Origin: Longimicrobium sp.
GTDB taxonomy: Bacteria > Gemmatimonadota > Gemmatimonadetes > Longimicrobiales > Longimicrobiaceae
Direction of reading: 5' to 3'
DNA: 51,203 nucleotides
NCBI GenBank assembly: GCA_036389795.1
Contig: DASVWD010000007.1
Coordinates: forward strand, 1 to 51,203
Shown here: positions 16,001 to 24,428 of the stretch, piece by piece
Layout of the letters: every line of letters begins with the position of its first letter
How positions within the stretch are numbered: position 1 is the stretch's first letter
The notes under the pieces: model-generated
The model's input: the letters and a program-made list of their open reading frames with translations, nothing else
Told to the model about the DNA's origin: nothing
Databases searched by the model: none
Translations under genes and position numbers: made by a program

Positions 16001-16050
16001 GGGCGGTTGAACCGCTGCAACAACCACGCGAAGTCCGCCTGCGCGGGACT
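16001..16050 (-). repeat. Double-hairpin repeat element, copy 3 (inverted)
   Basis: In reverse it reads AGTCCCGCGCAGGCGGACT, TTCGCGTGGTTGTTGC, then hairpin AGCGGTTCAACCGCC. It lies between the permease and the AAA ATPase gene, facing copy 4 at 16121. Confidence 0.75.
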
Positions 16051-16120
16051 AGCGGCTGCGCCGCGCGCTTCGCGCCTCGAAGCCAGTCTCCTGCACCGAA
16101 GCCGGCCTCCGCGCCGAACC

Positions 16121-16169
16121 AGCCTGCGAAGGCAGGCTTCTCGCCGTTGTTGCCGCGGGTTTACCCGCC
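16121..16169 (+). repeat. Double-hairpin repeat element, copy 4
   Basis: AGCCTGCGAAGGCAGGCT (perfect stem), TCTCGCCGTTGTTGC, hairpin GCGGGTTTACCCGC. The stem bases differ from copies 1-3 but stay paired. It ends 14 bp from the stop codon of the AAA ATPase gene. Confidence 0.8.
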
Positions 16170-16182
16170 CTGGCTCCCCTTC

Positions 16183-17997
16183 CTACGCCGCCGCCTCCGC
16201 CGGGGCGGGCTCCGGCGCCTCGGGCTCCGGCGCGGGGCGCTTCTCCTCGTCGGGCGGGGGGAGGAGGTGGTCGATGGGGATCACCTCCTCGGCCATCCCC
16301 TTGCGGCGCGGGTCGGCGATCCAGCGGGCCACGCGCTGCATGAACGCCCACACCCCGCCCTTCCCCGGGCGCTGGTAGTCGTCGCGGGTGGGGTCGGTCC
16401 CCATCTTCTGGAAGACGGCGGTGAGCCACTCCGGGCCGTGGCCCCCCACCTCCATCTCGGGAAGCCAGCACTCCAGCTCGCCCGTGGGCACCAGGAACAG
16501 CCCGTACTCGGCGCACCCCTCCAGCAGCGTCTCGGCCAGCTTCCGCACGTCGCCCGGCGCGCGGTAGATGCCGCCCTCCTTGTAGTCCTCGTTCCTGAAC
16601 TTCTGGTGCAGGCGGTTGCGCTGCTCCTCCCACGGCTCCCAGAACACGGGGGGGACGAACGCCGCCTTCAGCAGGTCGCGGAAGTCCTCGCGCCCCTTGA
16701 GCAGGTCCAGGTCCACGACGGCCACCGCCGGGATCCCCATCTCGCGCAGCGGCCGCAGGATGCGGCGGATGGTCTGCTTGTTCTGCGCGTTCAGGAACAC
16801 GCACCCGTCGGCCCCGCCCTCGCGCGCGGCCAGGAGCCGCTCGTTGACCTCGCTGTAGAAGACGCGGTCGGCGTCGGCCTCGCAGATGATGGCGCCCTCG
16901 TGGAACAGCGCCCCCAGCACGCCGGTGGAGCGCAGCAGCGGGTCCTTCATCATGGCGTCGAGCTTCTCGGCCGAAAGGAGCCGCGCGGTGGCCACGCCGG
17001 CGCGCCAGGTGAGCCGCACCACGTTCACCCGCTTGCCGCTCTGCACGCACCCCATCAGGAACTCGGGCGAGTGGGTGGAGGCCAGCACGTTGGCCCCGCG
17101 GTCGGCCGCGAGCTGCGTGAGGCGCTTGCCCAGCTTGCGGGTGAGCGGCGGGTGCAGGAACGCCTCGGGCTCGTCCACCAGCATGATGCGGTAGTCGGCG
17201 CTCATCACCGCCGAGGTGAGGCCGGTGAAGGCGCGCACCCCGTCGCTGAGCTCGGCGATGTCGTGCGCCCGGCCGTGGAAGGCCAGCGCCCGCTCGTCGT
17301 CGCCCTGCTCCTCGGCCGTGTCGAAGGGCGCGCGCTCCGACATGCGGATGCGGAACACCTCGCCGTCGGTCTTGTCGATGGCGAAGTAGAGCCCGAAGGC
17401 GTCGGCGGTGATCTCGCGGATGCGCTCGCGGGCCCGGTGGTCGCGGTAGAGCGCCCCCAGGTGGTGCGCGGGGTGGGCGTCGGGGTCGCCCGCGGCGCGC
17501 GGCTGCGTGAGCAGCAGGCGCGTCTGCCCGTCCAGGCGCACCGTGAAGAGGGTGAGCACGTCGCGGCAGAGCAGCTCGAACTCGTCCTCGGTGAGGTCGT
17601 CGACCGAGTGGAGCGCCTTGATCACGGCGTCCAGGTTGATGAGCTGCTCCTCCAGGGGCTCGGGCGCGTCGGTGGCGCGGCGGCGCGACACCTCGCTGGG
17701 CGACTTGAGCCGCACCACGCGCGTGTAGCCGGGGAGCGACTCGCCGGGCTCGTCCTTCAGCTGGCGCGAGAGCACCATCTGCATGACCACTTCGGGCGCG
17801 GGAAGGTCGGGCTCCAGCCCGGCGACGATGTAGCCCACCATCTCGCCGCCGCTCTCGATGAAGTCCTCCAGCTCGCGCAGCGCCAGGCTCTTCCCCGAGT
17901 TGTTGGGCCCCACGAACACGGTCATGGGCCCCGGCGAGAAGCTGAGCCCCTCGTCGCCCTCCTCGGCCCCGAACCGCAGGGTGATGGTCTTGAGCAT
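16183..17997 (-). CDS. AAA-family ATPase with C-terminal TOPRIM-like region (OLD-like)
   Basis: A 604-residue protein. Walker A GPNNSGKS at residues 30-37, ABC-like Walker B IMLVDEPEAFLHP near 268-280 and the switch ASTHSPEF near 303 define the AAA15/OLD-type ATPase. After it come ICEADADRVFYSEV near 368-381 and AVVDLDLL near 423-430, an acidic spacing like the Glu and Asp-x-Asp residues of TOPRIM nucleases. OLD-family proteins are ATP-regulated nucleases, several with anti-phage roles; class 2 members (Gabija GajA) sit beside a UvrD-like helicase, which is absent here, so this would be a solitary type. The start at 17997 is chosen over an upstream ATG because LKTITLRFG begins the ATPase fold. 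The last 40 residues are Pro/Glu/Ala-rich. Confidence 0.82.
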   Translation of the reverse strand: MLKTITLRFGAEEGDEGLSFSPGPMTVFVGPNNSGKSLALRELEDFIESGGEMVGYIVAGLEPDLPAPEVVMQMVLSRQLKDEPGESLPGYTRVVRLKSPSEVSRRRATDAPEPLEEQLINLDAVIKALHSVDDLTEDEFELLCRDVLTLFTVRLDGQTRLLLTQPRAAGDPDAHPAHHLGALYRDHRARERIREITADAFGLYFAIDKTDGEVFRIRMSERAPFDTAEEQGDDERALAFHGRAHDIAELSDGVRAFTGLTSAVMSADYRIMLVDEPEAFLHPPLTRKLGKRLTQLAADRGANVLASTHSPEFLMGCVQSGKRVNVVRLTWRAGVATARLLSAEKLDAMMKDPLLRSTGVLGALFHEGAIICEADADRVFYSEVNERLLAAREGGADGCVFLNAQNKQTIRRILRPLREMGIPAVAVVDLDLLKGREDFRDLLKAAFVPPVFWEPWEEQRNRLHQKFRNEDYKEGGIYRAPGDVRKLAETLLEGCAEYGLFLVPTGELECWLPEMEVGGHGPEWLTAVFQKMGTDPTRDDYQRPGKGGVWAFMQRVARWIADPRRKGMAEEVIPIDHLLPPPDEEKRPAPEPEAPEPAPAEAAA

Positions 17998-18273
17998 CGT
18001 GGCGGAGATTCGGTGCGCCGGGAAGCTACCCGGCGTGCGGTGGCCGCGGCTGGACCCGTCCTGTCCTTCCCTCCCCGGCTTGCGGCCCCCGCGCGCCCCT
18101 GATTCTCCCGCGCGCCAGCATGCCGTTCGCACCGCGATCGCTGCCCGCCGGATTGCCAGAAGCGCGCCAGCCCCGTTTCATCCGTCCAGTCCGCCCCTTG
18201 TCGCCGCACGGGGGGCGCACGCACCTTGTCGCCGTCCCCGTCCGCCATCCGTCCATCCCCAGGAGGAGCGCCC

Positions 18274-19194
18274 ATGCCCGCCACGCCCCGCTTCCCGGCC
18301 CTCGCGGCCGCCCTCGGCTTCGCGCTCCTCCCGCTCGCCGCCGCGGCGCAGCCGGGGACGGACACGGTGCGCGTGCAGGTGGTGCCGGTGGCGGGCGGTG
18401 TGTGGATGCTGGTGGGGCGCGGCGGCAACATCGGCGTGTCGGCGGGCGACGACGGGGTGGTGCTGGTGGACGACCAGTACGCGCCGCTCACGGAGCGCAT
18501 CCGCGCGGCCGTGGCCACGGTGAGCCCGCGCCCGATCCGCTTCGTGCTGAACACGCACTGGCACCCCGACCACACGGGCGGCAACGAGAACCTGGGGCGC
18601 GGCGGGGCGCTGATCGTGGCGCACGACAACGTGCGGGTGCGCCTCGGCAGCGAGCAGTTCGTGGAGCGGCTGAACCAGCGCTTCCCGCCCTCGCCGGTGG
18701 CGGCGCTCCCGGTGGTGACCTTCAACGACGCGGTCACCTTCCACCTGAACGGCGACGAGGTGCACGCCTTCCACGTGGCCCCCGCGCACACCGACGGCGA
18801 CGCGGTGGTGCACTGGCGCCGCGCCAACGTCATCCACATGGGCGACGTGTTCTTCAACGGCGCGTACCCGTTCGTCGACACCTCGAGCGGCGGCTCGGTG
18901 CGCGGCGTGCTGGCCGCGTGCGAGCGCGCGCTGGCGCTGGCGAACGCCGAGACGAAGGTGATCCCCGGCCACGGCGCGCTCTCCGACCGCGCCGGGCTGC
19001 AGGCGTACCGCGACATGCTGGCGACGGCCGTCCAGCGCGTCTCGGCCGCGGTGGCCGCGGGGAAGACGCTGGAGCAGGTGAAGGCCGAGCGCCCCCTGGC
19101 CGACCTGGACGCCGCCTGGGGCCGGGGCTTCATCACCCCCGAGTCGTTCCTGGAGACGCTCTACCGCGAGCTCGCGAGCGCGGCGCGGCGGTGA
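18274..19194 (+). CDS. Exported metallo-beta-lactamase-fold hydrolase
   Basis: A 306-residue periplasmic or secreted metallohydrolase. Signal peptide FPALAAALGFALLPLAAAAQ; zinc motif HWHPDH (His95, His97, Asp99, His100) followed by TGGNENLGRGG; then the third ligand region PAHTDGDAVVHW, the bridging Asp in IHMGDVFFNG, and the final His in PGHG. Proteins of this group include B3-like lactamases and many uncharacterised hydrolases, so the substrate cannot be named. AGGAGGAG at 18261-18268 fixes the ATG at 18274. It is divergent from the OLD-like gene. Confidence 0.9.
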   Translation: MPATPRFPALAAALGFALLPLAAAAQPGTDTVRVQVVPVAGGVWMLVGRGGNIGVSAGDDGVVLVDDQYAPLTERIRAAVATVSPRPIRFVLNTHWHPDHTGGNENLGRGGALIVAHDNVRVRLGSEQFVERLNQRFPPSPVAALPVVTFNDAVTFHLNGDEVHAFHVAPAHTDGDAVVHWRRANVIHMGDVFFNGAYPFVDTSSGGSVRGVLAACERALALANAETKVIPGHGALSDRAGLQAYRDMLATAVQRVSAAVAAGKTLEQVKAERPLADLDAAWGRGFITPESFLETLYRELASAARR

Positions 19195-19235
19195 GGGGCG
19201 GATGACGCGGATGACGGACTCGCGCGCTTCGGCGG

Positions 19236-19315
19236 GCTCCGGCGCCGCGGCGGGCGGCCCTCACCCGCCGCCTTAGAGCGGCAACCCTCTCCCAACTTCG
19301 GGAGAGGGTGGACTT
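19236..19315 (+). repeat. Single-hairpin repeat element, copy 1
   Basis: CCCTCACCCGCCGCCTTAGA followed by GCGGCAA and the hairpin CCCTCTCCC-AACTTC-GGGAGAGGG (19285-19308), then TGGACTT. Near-identical copies are at 28522-28601 and 40501-40572. Confidence 0.85.
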
Positions 19316-19386
19316 TACGGGGCTCGGCGGGGGAATCGGGGGTTGCCGGCTGTCCCCTGTACCCTATCCCCTGTTCCCTGGCGGTT

Positions 19387-19539
19387 GCGTGAGGGATGCG
19401 CGCCCGGAGGGCCGGGACACGGGCGCACCGGGGGTTGGGCGCGAACGTGGCCCGGCGCGGTTGGGCACGGTCGTATCGTGCCCTACCGCGCGCGCAGCCC
19501 GGCCCGGAGCGCAGCGGAGGGACACGCCCGAACCCGCAG
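19387..19539 (+). repeat. Dispersed ~155-bp hairpin repeat, copy C (subfamily 2)
   Basis: Same element as copy A, but with core hairpin GCGCGGT-T-GGGCACG, loop, CGTGCCC-T-ACCGCGC at 19455-19491. The C-to-G change in the left arm is matched by G-to-C in the right arm relative to copies A, B and D. The small left hairpin also differs (GCCC-GGA-GGGC). It is followed by three GTTCGTC units instead of GTGCGAA. Confidence 0.9.
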
Positions 19540-19593
19540 TTCGTCGTTCGTCGTTCGCATGTGCCTGATCCCACCCGAGCGCGGAGGAGAGAC

Positions 19594-20871
19594 GTGGCGG
19601 GCTCCGAGGCGGCGATCCGCAGGCAGTCCGAGGTCTACGTGGGCGGGATGGCGGGGAGGACGCCCACCATCCCCGTGGACGTGCGCGAGCTGGAGGAGGA
19701 GGCGCGCCGGGCCATGTCGCGCGAGGCGTACGCCTACGTGGCGGGCGGCGCCGGCGGCGAGAGCACCGTGCGCGCCAACCGCGAGGCGTTCGAGCGCTGG
19801 CGCATCGTCCCCCGCGTGCTGCGCGACGTCTCCGAGCGCGACACCTCGGTGGAGCTCTTCGGGCGCGAGCTTCCCGCGCCGCTCCTGGTGGCGCCGATCG
19901 GCGTGCTGGAGCTGGCGCACGCGGAGGCCGACCTGGGCGTGGCGGCCGCCGCGGCCGAGGCGGGGGTGCCGATGGTGTTCTCCAGCCAGGCCTCGGTGCC
20001 GATGGAGGAGTGCGCCCGGGCGATGGGCGGCGCCCCGCGCTGGTTCCAGCTCTACTGGAGCAGGAACGACGCGCTGGTGGAGAGCTTCGCCCGCCGCGCG
20101 GAAGGCTGCGGCTGCGAGGCGATCGTGGTGACGCTCGACACCACGCTGCTCGGCTGGCGCACGCGCGACCTGGACCTGGCCTACCTCCCCTTCCTGCGCG
20201 GCAAGGGGATCGCGCAGTACGTGAGCGACCCCGTCTTCATGGCCAGCCTGGACGACGTGGCGCCCTCCGCGGCGGCCGGCCAGAAGCGCGAGGTGAACCT
20301 GCGCTCACTGGCGGCGTTCGTGGAGCTCACGCGCGCGCACCCGGGGAGCTTCTGGAAGAACCTGCGCTCGAAGGCGCCGCTGGCGGCGGTGCAGCAGTTC
20401 GTGGGCACCTACTCGCGCCCGTCGCTCACCTGGGACGACCTCCCCTTCCTGCGCGGGCGCACGAAGCTGCCGATCCTGCTGAAGGGCATCCTCCACCCCG
20501 ACGACGCCCGCCGCGCGCTGGATCACGGGATGGACGGGGTGATCGTCTCCAACCACGGCGGCCGCCAGGTGGACGGCGCGATCGCGACGCTGGACGCGCT
20601 CCCGGGGATCGTCGAGGCGGTCGCCGGCCGCGCACCCGTGCTGATGGACAGCGGCGTGCGCGGCGGCGCGGACGTCTTCAAGGCGCTGGCCCTGGGCGCC
20701 CGCGCGGTGCTGGTCGGCCGCCCGTACGTCTACGCGCTGGCGCTCGCGGGCCGCGCGGGCGTGCTGGAGCTGCTCAGGAACTGGATCGCCGACTTCGAGC
20801 TGACCATGGGGCTGGCCGGGTGCCGCTCGGTGGCCGAGATCGGACCGGAGGCGCTGGTGCGGGCGCAGTAA
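19594..20871 (+). CDS. FMN-dependent alpha-hydroxyacid oxidase (lactate oxidase/dehydrogenase family)
   Basis: Oxidises an L-2-hydroxyacid such as lactate using FMN. The 425-residue TIM-barrel protein shows the N-terminal AYAYVAGGAGGEST, FMN-site segments APIGVLELAH and QLYWSRND, LKGILHPDDARRA with the flavin-contacting Lys, the active-site SNHGGRQVDG (His and Arg), and DSGVRGGADVFKALALGARAV for phosphate binding. Length and the insertion around LPFLRGKGIAQYVSDPVFM resemble the lactate 2-monooxygenase branch more than short LldD, but substrate is not certain. The GTG at 19594 has GGAGGAGA at 19583-19590; the longer open frame upstream runs through repeat copy C. Confidence 0.9.
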   Translation: MAGSEAAIRRQSEVYVGGMAGRTPTIPVDVRELEEEARRAMSREAYAYVAGGAGGESTVRANREAFERWRIVPRVLRDVSERDTSVELFGRELPAPLLVAPIGVLELAHAEADLGVAAAAAEAGVPMVFSSQASVPMEECARAMGGAPRWFQLYWSRNDALVESFARRAEGCGCEAIVVTLDTTLLGWRTRDLDLAYLPFLRGKGIAQYVSDPVFMASLDDVAPSAAAGQKREVNLRSLAAFVELTRAHPGSFWKNLRSKAPLAAVQQFVGTYSRPSLTWDDLPFLRGRTKLPILLKGILHPDDARRALDHGMDGVIVSNHGGRQVDGAIATLDALPGIVEAVAGRAPVLMDSGVRGGADVFKALALGARAVLVGRPYVYALALAGRAGVLELLRNWIADFELTMGLAGCRSVAEIGPEALVRAQ

Positions 20872-20892
20872 GGCGAGCAGGTGTGCGTCGAA

Positions 20893-21105
20893 TTACCCGA
20901 CGACGACTGGATAATCGATTCGCCGCGATGCAAAGCGGAGGCAGGCTTCGACGTCCTCCGGTTCGAGATCCGGAAGCTCCTCCAGGACCTGCTCGCGCGT
21001 CAGCCCGGAGGCGAGCAGGTCGAGGACGTCGGTCGCGCGAATGCGCATTCCCCTGATGCAGGGGCGCCCGCTGCACTGGCGGGGGTTCACGGTGATGCGA
21101 TCCAT
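20893..21105 (-). CDS. DUF433 (VapB-like antitoxin) protein without a visible toxin
   Basis: A 70-residue protein matching DUF433: RITVNPRQCSGRPCIRGMRI, then TDVLDLLASGLTREQVLEE, then LEPEDVEACLRFASRR. Members are usually followed by a DUF5615/PIN-like toxin gene. Here only about 20 bp separate its stop from the convergent oxidase, so no partner is present. The ATG at 21105 fits family length; a start at 21153 would add 16 residues. Confidence 0.82.
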   Translation of the reverse strand: MDRITVNPRQCSGRPCIRGMRIRATDVLDLLASGLTREQVLEELPDLEPEDVEACLRFASRRIDYPVVVG

Positions 21106-21173
21106 CAAGCCCACAGGACTATACCAATCAGCTGAGGATCCGTCCAAGATCAAAAAAACCTACAACTCAATGC

Positions 21174-21244
21174 CTCACACGGAGTTAACGGAGACAACAG
21201 AGAACCCGTGCCGTTCTCCGCTGACTCCGCTGACTCCGTGTGAG
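21174..21244. repeat. Long-stem hairpin element (copy 2)
   Basis: CTCACACGGAGTTAACGG at the left and CCGCTGACTCCGTGTGAG at the right form an imperfect long stem, as in the element at 2498-2569. Located between the AraC-type gene and the DUF433 gene. Confidence 0.75.
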
Positions 21245-21273
21245 ATTCTGCAGTTCGTCCCCGGCCCGGCGCC

Positions 21274-22086
21274 TCACATCGGCGTGGCGCCGCGGTACTT
21301 GGAGAGCGCCTCCAGGAACACCTTGCTGGCGCGGGCGAAGGCGCCGCGGCGGCGCAGCTCCGTGGGGCTGGAGCCCACGAACTTCTGCGTGACGCGCCTG
21401 AGCCCGCTGTCCGACGAGTAGCCGCAGGCGTGCGCCACCGAGAGCACCGTGCGCCCGGGGTCGTCCAGGAGCTCGCACGCCAGCAGGATGCGCATCCACG
21501 CCAGCAGCTTGCGCGGCGGCGGCAGCTCGGCGCGCTCGCACCAGCGCAGCAGCGTGCGGCGCGAGAGCTGGAGCGAGCGGGCCAGGTCGCGCCCGTGGCC
21601 GCCCACCGCCACCACCTCGGCGGCCGCGTCGACGATGGCGCGCGCGCGCCCCGGCGTGTCGGGCGGCAGCACGTTCTCCAGCAGCGCCTTGAGCGGGCGG
21701 CCCTGCGAGGCGCGGAAGCGCTGCACCAGCGCCTGCGGCGTGTCGTCGTGGGCGATGGAGATCACCTGCACCACGCCCCACTTCCCCAGCGTGCGCAGGT
21801 CGTCCACCCGCTCGGGCTTCACCTCCAGCGCGGCGAACACCGCCGTGGAGGGGAACTCCACCAGCAGCGAGCGCAGCGCCGGCGAGGGGCCCGCGCGGCC
21901 GTTGGTGTCTTCGTAGGGGTTCACCACCACCAGCGCCGAGGGGGGCGAGTCGCGCACCGCCTCTTCCAGCGAGGGCCAGTCGGGGACCGCCTGGAACGTG
22001 TACTCCTTGCCCGCGACCTTGCGGACGCGCTCGCGGAACTGCTCGTCGCCGTGCAGGACCAGAAGGGGGCGTGCTCCGATCTTCAT
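21274..22086 (-). CDS. AraC-type regulator with degenerate receiver-like N-terminal domain
   Basis: A 270-residue transcription regulator. The N-terminal 125 residues follow a response-regulator fold pattern (GARPLLVLHGDEQFRERVRK, then ALVVVNPYED), but the site where the phosphorylated Asp is expected is Asn56, so phosphorylation is unlikely. The C-terminal half carries an AraC-like helix-turn-helix: LARSLQLSRRTLLRWCERA, LACELLDDPGRTVLSVAHACG, YSSDSGLRRVTQKFVGSSPTELRRR. It lies downstream of a TPR-protein gene in the same direction, separated by a strong hairpin. No ribosome site is obvious before the ATG. Confidence 0.85.
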   Translation of the reverse strand: MKIGARPLLVLHGDEQFRERVRKVAGKEYTFQAVPDWPSLEEAVRDSPPSALVVVNPYEDTNGRAGPSPALRSLLVEFPSTAVFAALEVKPERVDDLRTLGKWGVVQVISIAHDDTPQALVQRFRASQGRPLKALLENVLPPDTPGRARAIVDAAAEVVAVGGHGRDLARSLQLSRRTLLRWCERAELPPPRKLLAWMRILLACELLDDPGRTVLSVAHACGYSSDSGLRRVTQKFVGSSPTELRRRGAFARASKVFLEALSKYRGATPM

Positions 22087-22200
22087 AAGCGTGGCCGGGC
22101 TGAAGGTGACCTGGGTTGTCCGCGGGTGGCGGGGGTGTGTCTTTCGGTGTCGCCCGCCGGGCGCACCGAAGCCTCCGCCTGCCGCGGGAATACGCTTCAC

Positions 22201-22235
22201 CGCCGGCGCGCCCCCGCGTCAGGGGCGCGCCGGCG
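22201..22235 (-). terminator. Hairpin after the TPR gene
   Basis: CGCCGGCGCGCCCC (22201-22214) and GGGGCGCGCCGGCG (22222-22235) form a perfect 14-bp stem with a 7-base loop, 5 bp after the stop codon of the TPR gene. There is no U tract. Confidence 0.7.
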
Positions 22236-22240
22236 GGGGA

Positions 22241-23536
22241 CTACCGGGCGACCAGCGAGGCGTTCAGCGAGCGGACCAGGTCCGCCGCGAACGCGTCCGT
22301 CTCCTCCTCGCGCTCGGGGCGCGGCGGCGCCTCGGCGCGGGTGCGCACGGCGCGGCCGCGGCGCGCCGACTCCAGCACCGACTCGGCGGTGAGCAGGGTG
22401 CGTCCCTCGCCCCGGTCGCGGGCGATCTTCACCGCGCGCTCGGCCGCGCGCTCGGCCCGCTCGCTCTCGCCGAGCTGCGCGGCGCCGTGGGCCAGCTCCA
22501 GCAGCACCGCGCTGGCGTTCTCGGTCTGCTCGTTGCGCGCGAGCCCGTCCCACACCTCGTCCCAGCTCTCCTCGAAGAGCCGCCGCTGCCCGGCGCCGGC
22601 GGAGGCGCGCACGATGTTGGCGAGCCCCACCAGCCGGTCCTCGTGCCGCATCATGTGCGGCAGGAGCGCCTGGAACACGGTGAGCGCCGCGGCGAAGTGG
22701 CCGCGCTCCATCCAGAAGTAGGCGATGTCGTTGGCCAGCGCCGAGAGCCGCGGGTGGTCGGGGCCGTACAGCTCGAAGGCGCCCCGGGCGTAGCGCTCGG
22801 CGTCGTCGTTCTGGTTGGACCCGGCCGCGAGCACGAACAGGTCGTGCAGCGCGGCGCCCTGGATCGAGCGCAGGCTGTGGCGGCGCGCCGCGCGCAGCGC
22901 GCGCACGTGGAAGCGCCGCGCCGCGGGGAAGTTGCCGCGCTGCTTGTACAGGTTGCCGAGCCCCGAGAAGGCCAGCGCGTAGCTGGTCCAGTCGCCGCTC
23001 TGGCGGGCCAGCGCCACGGCGCGGCGGAACCAGGTCTCGGCGCGCGAGTACTCGGCCCGCCGCCGCGCCAGGCGCCCCACCGCGTACGCCGCGCCCGCGT
23101 CGAACGGCACCGCCAGCGCCGCGGCCTGCGCGAAGGCGATGGAGGTGGCGGCGTGGTCGTGGTTGTCGGCCCAGTGCGCCACGTGCTGGCAGGCCAGCTC
23201 CACCGCCTCGGGCCGCGCCTCGCCGGGCGAGGCCACCATGCGCATGATGGTCATCAGCGGCGACTCGAGCTGCACGTCCACCTCGGCCGAGCGGATCATC
23301 CCCAGCAGCCACGCGTCGGCGCCCGGCACGAACACCTCCGCGCGCTCGTCGGGCGGAAAGCTGGACCACAGGTTCACGTCGCGCAGCGACTGCCACAGCA
23401 GGAGCCCCAACGGCCCCCGCACCTCGTCGAGCACGCCCAGTCCTTCGAACGCCTCCTGTCCATGGGTGATCGCGGGAGGGGTCCGCCAGCGGCGCGTGGT
23501 GCGGCGCACCGGCGGCGTGAGTCGCTTGGGTCGCAT
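22241..23536 (-). CDS. Tetratricopeptide-repeat protein
   Basis: A 431-residue soluble protein made largely of TPR-like helical pairs; clear units include AAYAVGRLARRRAEYSRAET, SYALAFSGLGNLYKQRGNFP and DIAYFWMERGHFAAALTVFQ. No catalytic motif, signal peptide or DNA-binding domain is visible. Such proteins are protein-interaction scaffolds. It precedes the AraC-type regulator in the same orientation, which could indicate a shared signalling role, but the 154-bp gap with a strong hairpin argues against simple co-transcription. Basic N-terminus (MRPKRLTPPVRRTTRRW) may be non-native; the ATG at 23536 is kept as the first in frame. Confidence 0.8.
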   Translation of the reverse strand: MRPKRLTPPVRRTTRRWRTPPAITHGQEAFEGLGVLDEVRGPLGLLLWQSLRDVNLWSSFPPDERAEVFVPGADAWLLGMIRSAEVDVQLESPLMTIMRMVASPGEARPEAVELACQHVAHWADNHDHAATSIAFAQAAALAVPFDAGAAYAVGRLARRRAEYSRAETWFRRAVALARQSGDWTSYALAFSGLGNLYKQRGNFPAARRFHVRALRAARRHSLRSIQGAALHDLFVLAAGSNQNDDAERYARGAFELYGPDHPRLSALANDIAYFWMERGHFAAALTVFQALLPHMMRHEDRLVGLANIVRASAGAGQRRLFEESWDEVWDGLARNEQTENASAVLLELAHGAAQLGESERAERAAERAVKIARDRGEGRTLLTAESVLESARRGRAVRTRAEAPPRPEREEETDAFAADLVRSLNASLVAR

Positions 23537-23989
23537 GTCCTGACTCCGGGAGTGCAGCAGGTGGGAAGGGACGGCCCCGGACCAGCGGGTTGGGAAATTT
23601 GCACGGTATGATAAGCGCTATCTCCCTGCCGCGCCATGGTCTTGCGAAGCCCCTCCCTCAGAAAGCTACTCCCACCTGAGCGCAGTCGGTCCCATTAAGA
23701 TCGCACACGAAAGTGCCAATATCGACACCCACGGGACATTAGATCATGTAGCGGGGGTTCGTGTATACACGCAAGTCCGCTCGTATTCTTCCCTCCGGTG
23801 CAGCCCCCGGACGCATACTGGCCGCCCCCTGGACCGTACCCGCGCCGGCCGCATTGTGTCGGCAAGCGAGGAGAAATCGTTTCCATCCGGACCCGGTCCG
23901 AGAGCCTCGGGAGGGGGGACGGGAGGCGTGACGGGGCCCGCGCGGCGAGCTGGAGCGCCGGACCGTTCCCAATCGGGAACACCCGCTCC
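23537..23989. other. Intergenic stretch, AT-richer, no gene seen
   Basis: The part 23600-23790 is distinctly less GC-rich than the rest of the window and probably holds the promoter of the TPR gene, for which TATCAT-like sites exist near 23611-23616 but no convincing -35. A 10-bp palindrome GTGTATACAC is at 23761-23770. GTTCCC-AATC-GGGAAC at 23965-23980 is a small hairpin resembling one unit of the array at 12009-12138. Short ORFs here look random. Confidence 0.5.
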
Positions 23990-24319
23990 TCACCCGCTGT
24001 CCCCCGCCACCCGCCGGAGGTCGGCGATGGCCCGCTCGGCGTAGCGCGCCGCGTGGGGTCCGCCGCGGTCGAGGTCGATCGACTGCAGGGCGGAGGAGGC
24101 GTCCACCAGCAGCCCCTGCTCGCGCGCGAAGCCCGGGGCGCGCAGGTCCAGCTCCTCGATCTGCTCGTCGATGCGCGCCAGCAGGCCGCGCAGCTCGGGA
24201 ATCAGCGCCCCGCGCTCCAGCGGGTCGGCGGCCGCGGCCAGGGCGTGGAAGCGCTCGATGGCCTGCCCGCAGAGCCGCCGGAACTCGGGCGGATGGGAGG
24301 GAATCGCCGGGTCGGTCAT
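23990..24319 (-). CDS. Small hypothetical helical protein
   Basis: A 109-residue acidic, helical protein (ELRGLLARIDEQIEELDLRA, LLVDASSALQSIDLDRG, RYAERAIADLRRVAGDSG). No domain recognised. Composition is balanced and unlike shadow frames, which supports coding. Start uncertain: ATG 24319 (MTDPAIPSHPP) or ATG 24358; neither has a good ribosome site. Confidence 0.6.
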   Translation of the reverse strand: MTDPAIPSHPPEFRRLCGQAIERFHALAAAADPLERGALIPELRGLLARIDEQIEELDLRAPGFAREQGLLVDASSALQSIDLDRGGPHAARYAERAIADLRRVAGDSG

Positions 24320-24428
24320 CGGACGGGGCACGGGAGAGGCGGACGTCGCCTGCAACATGCCCCCGCGCGGCGGCGCGGTCAACCGGGCTCGCCGGAGTGC
24401 GACAGCCCCGGTCTCGCTAGGGGTTCCT

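Noticed and set aside
19396-19593. N-terminal extension of the FMN oxidase
   Set aside because: Translated repeat copy C; the GTG at 19594 has a strong ribosome site at the right distance.
23761-23770. GTGTATACAC palindrome as an operator
   Set aside because: Ten-base palindromes arise by chance, and no promoter or second copy supports it.
23695-23982. 95-residue minus-strand ORF in the AT-richer gap
   Set aside because: No domain pattern, no ribosome site and mixed composition unlike its neighbours.
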